Of a stretch of DNA of 7,704 nucleotides, positions 1-5,777 are shown one piece after another. The DNA is from Spartobacteria bacterium (lineage in GTDB: Bacteria > Verrucomicrobiota > Verrucomicrobiia > Chthoniobacterales > Chthoniobacteraceae): assembly GCA_025350985.1 (NCBI GenBank), contig JANXWU010000147.1, positions 1-7,704 of the forward strand, read 5' to 3'. The stretch's first letter is position 1, and each line of letters starts with the position of its first letter. Position numbers and translations under genes: made by a program. The notes beneath the pieces are model-generated. The model saw only the letters and a list, made by a program, of their open reading frames with translations. It was not told where the DNA came from and did not search any database.

Positions 1-518
1 ACGCTACCACCGTGATTGCCGCTGGCAATGGCGGCGGCGTCCCGGCGGCGAGCGCGGCCGGCGGCAGTATCAACGGTGTGCGAATTTTGGGCGGAGGCTT
101 GGACGGGACGACGATCCTGACCATCGCCGCCGGTGACGCGGGCTCGGCTAATTCCGCCAAAGTCGGCGGGCACGGTGGGAACGTGGCCAACGTCGCGGTG
201 GATAGTTTGGCTGTGGGCACGCTAGTGCGCAGCATCGCCGCAGGCAACGGTGGCGGCGCTTCCGCGAACAACGGCGTCGGCGGGGTCGGCGGCACGATTG
301 CCGGGGTTCATGTCAACGGAGACATCGGCGTCCGCACAGGCGTGACCTACGGCTACTCGACCATGGGCGGAATTTTTGCAGGTGCCGCGGGCACGGGCAA
401 CGCGCCGGGCAAATCGGGCAGCGTGAGCGATGTCACGGCGCATGCCATTTCCGCGATCGTGGCGGGTCGCGATCCCGTGCCGCAACTGGCAAATGTCGTG
501 AACGGCATCTTCCTCGGA
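1..518 (+). repeat. Glycine-rich AGNGG-type protein repeats (upstream gene)
   Basis: Four to five imperfect coding repeats of roughly 25-45 residues. Each starts with Ile/Val-rich residues and AAGNGG, AAGDAG or a decayed variant (FAGAAG, IVAGRD), and most continue to a GGxI/V-x-x-V strand. They decay toward the C-terminal end of the array. The units diverge in both length and DNA sequence, so they are old protein repeats rather than recent tandem duplications. Confidence 0.7.
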
Positions 519-824
519 ACCATCGGCGAGGATCAGAAATTCTCCTTCCAGCCGAGCGCGGTGAACGCCGACGGCTCGTTCAAAAACCTGAACGTCGCCA
601 ACTTCGTCGGCGCGGTGGTGGTGCCGACGGCAGCCAAGGCCAACGAATTCCATCCGGGCACCTTCACCGACGTGAACGGCGACGGCGTCTTTGATCTCGG
701 CGACATTCCGCAGAACGGCCTCATCGCCGCCATCACCTTGACGAACAACCGCAACTTTGTGCCGGAAGCCTACGTGTTCGCCGCGGGACCCGGCGGATTT
801 TTTGACTACAAAAACGGGCTGTAG
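1..824 (+). CDS. Glycine-rich repeat surface protein, C-terminal part (5' partial)
   Basis: The frame is open from the first base, so the gene starts upstream of the window; the GTG at 12 is an internal valine codon in the middle of a repeat, not a start. It ends at TAG 822-824. About 270 residues are visible. The first 170 or so are four or five degenerate repeats built on a hydrophobic strand followed by AAGNGGG or AAGDAG, a Gly/Ala/Ser linker, then GGSINGV, GGNVANV or GGTIAGV. Such periodic Gly turns and short Val/Ile strands suggest a beta-helix or beta-roll. The last 100 residues are non-repetitive and contain a perfect EF-hand/dockerin-type loop, DVNGDGVFDLGD (669-704), which would bind calcium. 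No cysteine or tryptophan is seen, and there is no PEP-CTERM, LPXTG or membrane anchor at the end. The C-terminal module resembles that of the next gene, so the two are probably paralogues. An exported, surface-associated role is inferred; the exact function is unknown. Confidence 0.85.
   Translation, partial: ATTVIAAGNGGGVPAASAAGGSINGVRILGGGLDGTTILTIAAGDAGSANSAKVGGHGGNVANVAVDSLAVGTLVRSIAAGNGGGASANNGVGGVGGTIAGVHVNGDIGVRTGVTYGYSTMGGIFAGAAGTGNAPGKSGSVSDVTAHAISAIVAGRDPVPQLANVVNGIFLGTIGEDQKFSFQPSAVNADGSFKNLNVANFVGAVVVPTAAKANEFHPGTFTDVNGDGVFDLGDIPQNGLIAAITLTNNRNFVPEAYVFAAGPGGFFDYKNGL
669..704 (+). other. EF-hand/dockerin-like calcium loop
   Basis: The twelve residues DVNGDGVFDLGD fit the EF-hand loop pattern: Asp at 1, Asn at 3, Asp at 5, Gly at 6, a hydrophobic residue at 8, Asp at 9 and Asp at 12. 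Loops of this kind occur in dockerins, thrombospondin type 3 repeats and many secreted proteins, where they bind Ca2+ outside the cell. Only one copy is present here, so a complete two-loop dockerin is not supported. Confidence 0.65.
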
Positions 825-848
825 CCTCAATTTTACCATTCTTTATTT

Positions 849-3800
849 ATGAAAAAAGTGACCTCCCCGGACGCCTACCACCGCTCGATCATCGAACCGC
901 TGGAAGCACGCATCGCCCCAGCAGGATTGACTGCGCCCGTCCCTCTGCTTGCCAACGCCCATCAACACTCGATTGCCGTCGGCAGCGCGCTTTTGCTGCA
1001 CGCCGGAGATTTGTTGAGCACGAGCGACACCGGCGGCGCGTTTCTGATGTTTGTCCAAGCGGGGCAGGCACTGGTCTTCACCACCGACTTCAACCACAAC
1101 AACGTCCTTGACCCGAACGAAATTACCGGCATCGCGGCGGGGAACGGGCTGCAATTGTATTCGTTCGTGGACATCCACGGCGACATCGTCACCAACTTGA
1201 ATGCGAACGGGACGCTCACCGATTCCGACAGCAACTCGAACACGGGACCGGCGGCGACCAACGGACGAGACGGGCGAGTGTTGCTGCCTTCCACGATCAC
1301 TTCGATCACGATGCGTTCGATCACGACGGCGGATTTGGTCGATCAGAACGGCGACGGCGCGGTCAATGACGTGGACGTCTTATCGCGGCTTGCGCCGAGC
1401 AGTTACACCATTTTCGGCAGCATCCTCGCGGGCGGCGGCTTGGGGGACAATCTTTACACCCCGTTCACCACCACCGGCACCGGGACGGGCGCCGTCAACA
1501 CCGTGAGTCCCAGCGCGCACGGTTTGTTGTTCGACACCACCGGCTTCAGTATTCAGTCCACCAACGCGGTGGATTATTTCATCCGCACCAATCCCGAAGT
1601 CGGCTCGATCCTCATCGGCACGGCGGCTTCCGGCGAGCACTTCAACTTTGGCACTTCGCAGCACAACGTTTTGCCGCAGGGCGAGCTGCTGCCTTTCCAT
1701 CCCGGCATCGGCGCGGTGGGCGGCGGCATTTACAACGTTCGTGGGGCGGATTCGAGCATGCAGTTTAGCGTCGATACGCTCCGGGCGGGCGATGGCGGTT
1801 TCGGGGCGGCGGGCGGCAGCATCGTTAATGTCCTCCTCAGCGGTGACAGCGTCACTGGTTACAGTGTGCTTGCCGGTAATGGCGGGACGGGATTGACCGG
1901 CGGAGCAGGTGGTTCGATTGGGAATTTTTCCGACTTTGGCTCGCTCACTTCGCGAGTTGTGCTCAAAGCCGGCGACGGCGGGCATGGACTGACCGGTGCA
2001 GGTGGTCCGGGCGGTCTCATCTCGATCGGCACCGCGACTTTAACTGCCGATGTCCACATCACGCTCGGCTCGGGCGGCGATGGATTTTCCGCCGGCGGCG
2101 TGGGAGCCAGCCTGGCCTCCGCCACCATCACCAACATCGGACCTTCCGTGCCCGTGGCCGTGGATTTGGTTTCCACCACGCGCGATCTCGATTTGAAAAA
2201 CCTCACGCCCGCCGGTCTTCCGAGCGGGGCCGTGACCCCGACCATCGGCCAGGTGCAAATCGTGGACTTCAACCACGACGACTCGCCGGACTTGGTTTTC
2301 AGCACGAACAATCCCGACACGATCGAAGTGTTGTATGGCATCCCGGGCTCGCCGGGGCTTTTCAGCCAGGACAATCCCTTCCTGTATCTCGAAGGGCCGG
2401 CCCACGCGAGGCTCGCGGTGGCGGACTTTAACAACGACGGCCTGCCTGACATTGCCGCCGCTTCCGGCGATGCGAGCAACGCGGGCATCAGCATCTATCT
2501 TAACAAAGGCGACGGCTCCTTCACCACGCGGCTGCAAAGCACGCTGCCGACGCTCGGTGACTACGGCTACTACCGCGGCCCCACCCATGCGACCAGCATC
2601 ACCGCCGGGGATTTCAACGGCGACGGGATCATCGACATCGCCGTCAATGAAATCTACCAAGCCAAAACGCCGGCACCGAAGCCGTACGACGTCACGGTCA
2701 TCCTGGACGGCATCGTTGACCCCAACCTTGGAGGCAAACATGGCACTGGTTATTTCGTCGGCGACTTTGTGCGCGATGATGTGATCGCGCTCAACCCGAA
2801 CGTGCAAATCACCGCGCCGATCGTCGAACTGGGACCGGAGGGCACCGTGCATCTCCACGCCACGGCGGTCAACGGCAACTCGGCCAATGACGTGTTGCTC
2901 ATCGGCAAGGTGGGGCAGAAGTTTTTCACGGAAGTGGACAACACCGCGGCGGCCGTCGCGGCGACCAACCCGGTGACCAACCCGCCCTACACCACCGAGC
3001 CTTCGCAAAATGTCTTTAGCTTGGGCAAGGTGGACACCAATCGAGCGCTCAGCACCCAGGCTGCCAATGGCAGCATCACCCGGCAGGTCACGCTCCCGGA
3101 TGCGCAATTGCAGGAACTGACGGTGGTGGACATCGATAGCGACGGCAATGCCGACGTGGTCGTGCTCACCTCCCAGCCCACAGATTTTCTGGTCACGTTC
3201 AAAGGCGACGGCGGGGGCGGGTTTACGGTCGCCTCCGACAATCCCACGCTCCCCAACGGCAACTTGGTACCGAATGACAACTCGGGCATTTTCCTCGGTA
3301 ACAATGGCGGTGCCGGCAGCAATGGCGGCCTTGGGCTGACGAATTTGCAAACCGTTTCCATCCGCACCACCGACTCCGACAGCGATGGAGTTTACGACGA
3401 AGTGGCTGTGTTAGACTACCGCACTTCGACGAATTTTTCGGTGCGGGCGATCGAGGTGAATTTCAAAGTAAACGTGAACGGGGTGGATACGGCCGGTTTC
3501 GACCAGCCCTTTGCCTCGGTTGACAACACGGTTCCCTTCATCACCCCGGCGGCGGTGGACAATAGCGTCGTCGCGTGGGATACCCTCACCGCTGCCGTGG
3601 ATTTGGTCGGGTACGGCGTCGCCGTTCCCTCGTCTGCCAATCCCAATTTCACGCTCCTGAGTTTCAACGGCAACGGCGTCAGCGGATCCTACAACTTCCT
3701 GAATTACGGATTGCACATCGTAGCGGGAGACGGCGGCAATTCTGTGGTCGGCCCCGGCGGCACGGGTGGCTTCCTCGGTGGAAAAATTACCACGACTACC

Positions 3801-5657
3801 ACCTTCGATCCTACGACTAAACTCCCCACCAGCTCGTTCACGGGCGCGATCGAAATCACGCTGCCTGACAACGCCACCGGCAAGAGCGAATTCCAAGGCG
3901 TCCTTGATCTCACTGGCGGCAACGGCGGCGACGGATTCACCAACGGCGGCGCGGGCGGCAACGTCCAAGGCATCAGCGTCCATTTTCCCGCGACCACATC
4001 CGTTTTGGATTCCGGCGTCATCCTCACTGGCGGTGACGGCGGGTTCGGTCTCACTGGCTCTGGAGGCGCCGGCGGTGCGCTGGTTGGAAACTCGATTCAG
4101 ACCGGCACGAACTTCAACGCCGGCAACGGCGGCAACGGCATCGTCGGCGGACGCGGCGGCTCCATCGTCGGCAACGGCAACAAGGGATTCTTCGATTCCG
4201 AAGACATTCAAGTCGCGGTCATCGGCGGCGTCGGCGGGCATGGAATCAACGGGGCGGGCGACGGCGGCAGCATCTTGAATTTCAACGTCCATTACCTGGC
4301 CGCTGGCGCGGCGGGCATTTTGGATTACGAAGGCGGACGCGGCGGGACTGCGGTCGCAGGTCGCGGCGGTGCTGGCGGCGCGCTCGTGGGAGTGACCCCG
4401 GACATCGTGGACAACAATTTGACTGGTGAAATTTTCCTCAAAGCCGGCGTCGGCGGCGACGGCCTCACCGGCGGCGCGGGCGGTGGCATCGCCACCTTCA
4501 TCAACTCCCCGCAACCCACCGTCACTCCCACGACCCTCAGCATCCTCGCGGGCGACGGCGGCCACGGCATCACCGGCCCCGGTGGTTTGGGCGGCGGGAT
4601 CAGCACCATCAACGTATCGGTCGCAGGCATCGGCGGCACGATTTCCACTTTCCCCTACAGCCGCATCATTGCCGGAAACGGCGGTGACAGCTTTGGGGGT
4701 GCCGCTGCTCAGGGCGGCTCCATCGACAATGTCACCAGCACCTCGCAATCCTCCTCCATCGTCGTGGCGGCAGGAAAGGGCGGCGATGGTCTTACGGTCG
4801 GCGGTGCGGGCGGCAGTGTCACCAACTCGACGCTCAATGCCGCCGCGACCTTCATCAATGGAACGCACATCGGCAAGCAGGTCCTGGTCATCGCGGGCGA
4901 TGGTGGCGACGTTTACTCCGCCGCGGCGACCAACACCAATCTCGTCGCGCAACTCGGCGGCCCGATTTCCACTTACGGAAAAATCAACGGACACGCCGGC
5001 AATGGCGGCGGCATCAATAACCTGACCCAGCCCAACAGCGAACAGACCAGAGTGAACCTTATCGCCGGCAACGGCGGCAACACCGTCAACTACGGCAGCC
5101 CGAGCGACGCGATCGTCGGCGTGGGTGTCGGCGGCTCGATCACCAACATCAGCATTGCCGGCACTATCGGCAACCTCGCCCCGGAGATCGCCATTCGCGC
5201 CTACAACGACATCGACAACAACGGCAAGGTCGATGAATCCATGTCGCAGTTCGTCAAAAATTTCTTCGTGGACAGCCTCAACCCGCTGGTCAATTTGGAC
5301 GACAGCATCGGCAACGTCGGCTTGGTGGCCGGAATCGCCGGGCGCGTCAAGGACGGCCTGCCCGCATCGCCCGGCATCAACGGCGGGGTGAGCAACCTAG
5401 TCGCTCGCAGCATCCTCTCGATGGTCGCCGGCTCCGTCGATAACATCGCGGCCATCCAAGTCTTGTCGGGCATTTCCCTCTCCGATCCCAACGGCGTCTT
5501 CGGCGGCGACAAACCGGTGCTCGGTCAACTTGACTATCTCAATCAGGACGGCTCGCTCAACAACACCGGCCCCGTGTTGGGCGGTGCGCTGATTGACGGC
5601 GCGGTGGTCGCGAAATCGCTCGGAGGATTGACCGGCCCACGCGTCTTCAAGCGTTAA
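849..5657 (+). CDS. Giant glycine-rich repeat surface protein with IEPLEARIAPA N-terminus and FG-GAP/VCBS-like module
   Basis: A 1602-residue protein starting at ATG 849, the first in-frame start after the preceding stop, in an AT-rich context without a Shine-Dalgarno sequence. Order of parts: IEPLEARIAPA tag (residues 15-25); a beta-rich N-terminal region with two EF-hand-like loops, DFNHNNVLDPNE (80-91) and DQNGDGAVNDVD (165-176); a first AGDGG repeat block (about 310-430); an FG-GAP/VCBS-like region with DFNxDGxxD-type loops near 473, 526, 588, 761 and 842; a long second repeat block (about 955-1539) with a Ca-type loop DIDNNGKVDES near 1454; and a C-terminal tail ending in TGPRVFKR. I saw no cysteine and one tryptophan. 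There is no classical Sec signal peptide, no membrane helix and no recognised C-terminal sorting signal. Composition and Ca-binding motifs point to an exported, calcium-stabilised fibrous or adhesive surface protein (inference). It lies 24 bp after a probable paralogue and 120 bp before an export-adaptor gene. No specific ligand or enzymatic function can be assigned. Confidence 0.92.
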   Translation: MKKVTSPDAYHRSIIEPLEARIAPAGLTAPVPLLANAHQHSIAVGSALLLHAGDLLSTSDTGGAFLMFVQAGQALVFTTDFNHNNVLDPNEITGIAAGNGLQLYSFVDIHGDIVTNLNANGTLTDSDSNSNTGPAATNGRDGRVLLPSTITSITMRSITTADLVDQNGDGAVNDVDVLSRLAPSSYTIFGSILAGGGLGDNLYTPFTTTGTGTGAVNTVSPSAHGLLFDTTGFSIQSTNAVDYFIRTNPEVGSILIGTAASGEHFNFGTSQHNVLPQGELLPFHPGIGAVGGGIYNVRGADSSMQFSVDTLRAGDGGFGAAGGSIVNVLLSGDSVTGYSVLAGNGGTGLTGGAGGSIGNFSDFGSLTSRVVLKAGDGGHGLTGAGGPGGLISIGTATLTADVHITLGSGGDGFSAGGVGASLASATITNIGPSVPVAVDLVSTTRDLDLKNLTPAGLPSGAVTPTIGQVQIVDFNHDDSPDLVFSTNNPDTIEVLYGIPGSPGLFSQDNPFLYLEGPAHARLAVADFNNDGLPDIAAASGDASNAGISIYLNKGDGSFTTRLQSTLPTLGDYGYYRGPTHATSITAGDFNGDGIIDIAVNEIYQAKTPAPKPYDVTVILDGIVDPNLGGKHGTGYFVGDFVRDDVIALNPNVQITAPIVELGPEGTVHLHATAVNGNSANDVLLIGKVGQKFFTEVDNTAAAVAATNPVTNPPYTTEPSQNVFSLGKVDTNRALSTQAANGSITRQVTLPDAQLQELTVVDIDSDGNADVVVLTSQPTDFLVTFKGDGGGGFTVASDNPTLPNGNLVPNDNSGIFLGNNGGAGSNGGLGLTNLQTVSIRTTDSDSDGVYDEVAVLDYRTSTNFSVRAIEVNFKVNVNGVDTAGFDQPFASVDNTVPFITPAAVDNSVVAWDTLTAAVDLVGYGVAVPSSANPNFTLLSFNGNGVSGSYNFLNYGLHIVAGDGGNSVVGPGGTGGFLGGKITTTTTFDPTTKLPTSSFTGAIEITLPDNATGKSEFQGVLDLTGGNGGDGFTNGGAGGNVQGISVHFPATTSVLDSGVILTGGDGGFGLTGSGGAGGALVGNSIQTGTNFNAGNGGNGIVGGRGGSIVGNGNKGFFDSEDIQVAVIGGVGGHGINGAGDGGSILNFNVHYLAAGAAGILDYEGGRGGTAVAGRGGAGGALVGVTPDIVDNNLTGEIFLKAGVGGDGLTGGAGGGIATFINSPQPTVTPTTLSILAGDGGHGITGPGGLGGGISTINVSVAGIGGTISTFPYSRIIAGNGGDSFGGAAAQGGSIDNVTSTSQSSSIVVAAGKGGDGLTVGGAGGSVTNSTLNAAATFINGTHIGKQVLVIAGDGGDVYSAAATNTNLVAQLGGPISTYGKINGHAGNGGGINNLTQPNSEQTRVNLIAGNGGNTVNYGSPSDAIVGVGVGGSITNISIAGTIGNLAPEIAIRAYNDIDNNGKVDESMSQFVKNFFVDSLNPLVNLDDSIGNVGLVAGIAGRVKDGLPASPGINGGVSNLVARSILSMVAGSVDNIAAIQVLSGISLSDPNGVFGGDKPVLGQLDYLNQDGSLNNTGPVLGGALIDGAVVAKSLGGLTGPRVFKR
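891..923 (+). other. N-terminal IEPLEARIAPA motif (possible LEPR-type tag)
   Basis: Residues 15-25 read IEPLEARIAPA. This resembles the short N-terminal motifs of the LEPR-XLL type (consensus around LEPRxLL or LExLExRxL) that mark very large surface proteins in Planctomycetota and Verrucomicrobiota. The motif lies in a polar N-terminus with only two lysines before it and no 10-15 residue hydrophobic core after it, so it does not look like a Sec signal peptide. A targeting role is an inference; the resemblance is from memory of the family. Confidence 0.65.
1776..2138 (+). repeat. First AGDGG repeat block (about 4 units)
   Basis: Residues 310-430 contain four units beginning RAGDGG, LAGNGG, KAGDGG and GSGGDG. 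Each continues through a Gly-rich stretch such as GLTGGAGGS or GLTGAGGPGG to a beta-strand (SIVNVLL, SIGNFSDF, LISIGTA). The unit length is about 28-35 residues. The pattern is the same as in the larger block downstream, so the FG-GAP/VCBS-like module appears to interrupt a single repeat domain. Confidence 0.75.
2250..3440 (+). other. FG-GAP/VCBS-like module inside the giant protein
   Basis: Residues about 468-864 hold at least five Asp-rich loops of the form D-F-N-x-D-G-x-x-D followed by a hydrophobic strand: DFNHDDSPDLVF (473), DFNNDGLPDIAA (526), DFNGDGIIDIAV (588), DIDSDGNADVVV (761) and DSDSDGVYDEVAVL (844). Between them are segments like ISIYLNKGDGSF, which match the strand-and-turn logic of VCBS/FG-GAP beta-propeller blades. 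In known proteins such loops bind calcium and the propeller mediates protein or glycan binding. The 170-residue gap between loops three and four means the propeller may be irregular or split by an insertion (about 600-757). Confidence 0.75.
3711..5465 (+). repeat. Second, long AGxGG repeat block (about 13 clear plus 3 degenerate units)
   Basis: Residues 955-1539 contain units opening with VAGDGG, TGGNGG, TGGDGG, NAGNGG, IGGVGG, EGGRGG, KAGVGG, LAGDGG, IAGNGG, AAGKGG, IAGDGG, HAGNGG and IAGNGG, followed by three decayed ones (AYNDIDNNG, VAGIAG, VAGSVD). Most continue with GxTGGxGGxI/V-x-N and a short strand. Spacing ranges from about 23 to 50 residues. At the DNA level, copies share short exact runs: a 19-base stretch recurs at 4118-4136 and 5063-5081. 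A repetitive beta-solenoid is the likeliest fold (inference). Confidence 0.78.
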
Positions 5658-5675
5658 AATTTACGCTGAGAAAAA

Positions 5676-5715
5676 CGGGAGGCAGCATGCTTTGGCGCGT
5701 CCAAGCCCGCTCCCG
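5676..5715. terminator. Nested hairpin, possible terminator or attenuator
   Basis: CGGGAG at 5676-5681 pairs with CTCCCG at 5710-5715. Inside, GCTTTGG (5689-5695) pairs with CCAAGC (5701-5706) with one bulged T around a five-base loop. It starts about 19 bases after the stop of the giant gene. It lacks a T tract on its 3' side on the + strand, so it is not a canonical intrinsic terminator in that direction; the A tract at 5671-5675 would supply a U tract only for a transcript on the - strand, where I see no gene. A transcript-end stabiliser or weak terminator is possible. Confidence 0.3.
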
Positions 5716-5734
5716 CTTCGGCACCGACCTTCCT

Positions 5735-5763
5735 TTGGACACCGCCCGACTCTCTGCTAACCT
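5735..5763 (+). promoter_or_regulatory. Weak sigma70-like promoter candidate before the GAF-HlyD gene
   Basis: TTGGAC (5735-5740), a 17-base spacer, then TGC plus TAACCT (hexamer 5758-5763), i.e. an extended -10 TG motif with a poor hexamer. Each hexamer matches the consensus at only three of six positions; the spacing is ideal. Transcription would start near 5770, leaving an almost leaderless mRNA for ATG 5778, consistent with the lack of a Shine-Dalgarno sequence. Pattern matching only. Confidence 0.25.
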
Positions 5764-5777
5764 GCGGTCCTTCAGGC

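Larger units (their letters stand above)
5658..5777 (+). other. Intergenic region between the giant surface protein and the GAF-HlyD gene
   Basis: This is the only gap over 100 bp in the window. I see no small ORF with coding character here. It holds the hairpin at 5676-5715 and a weak promoter-like pair at 5735-5763. It suggests that the adaptor gene can be transcribed separately, whereas the first two genes are only 24 bp apart and probably co-transcribed. Confidence 0.5.

Noticed and set aside
222..839. A 205-codon open frame on the - strand opposite the upstream surface protein
   Set aside because: Shadow of the Gly-rich gene; no motif and an Arg/Ala/Val/His-biased composition.
2040..3350. 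A 436-codon open frame on the - strand
   Set aside because: It covers the FG-GAP/VCBS-like region, whose + strand reading has repeated DFNxDGxxD motifs. The antisense product is Arg/Val/Gly/His-rich with no recognisable motif.
3411..4994. A 527-codon open frame on the - strand, antisense to the giant gene
   Set aside because: It arises from the Gly-codon-rich repeats (GGC read backwards is GCC), which rarely yield stops in that frame. The product is an Ala/Asp/Arg/Gly/Val mixture without domain character, and the + strand frame has clear motifs and repeat structure.
1776..5465. Regular GGCGGC-rich repeats as a possible CRISPR or non-coding repeat array
   Set aside because: The repeats are in frame, vary in length and sequence, and encode a consistent protein pattern; there are no identical direct repeats with unique spacers.
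1776..5465. PE_PGRS-like mycobacterial protein
   Set aside because: GGNGG runs are similar, but there is no PE domain, the N-terminus carries IEPLEARIAPA, an FG-GAP/VCBS-like module is present and the neighbour is a HlyD adaptor of a Gram-negative envelope.
1776..5465. RTX nonapeptide toxin
   Set aside because: The strict GGxGxDxUx nine-residue period is absent; units are 23-50 residues long and mostly lack the Asp at the RTX position.
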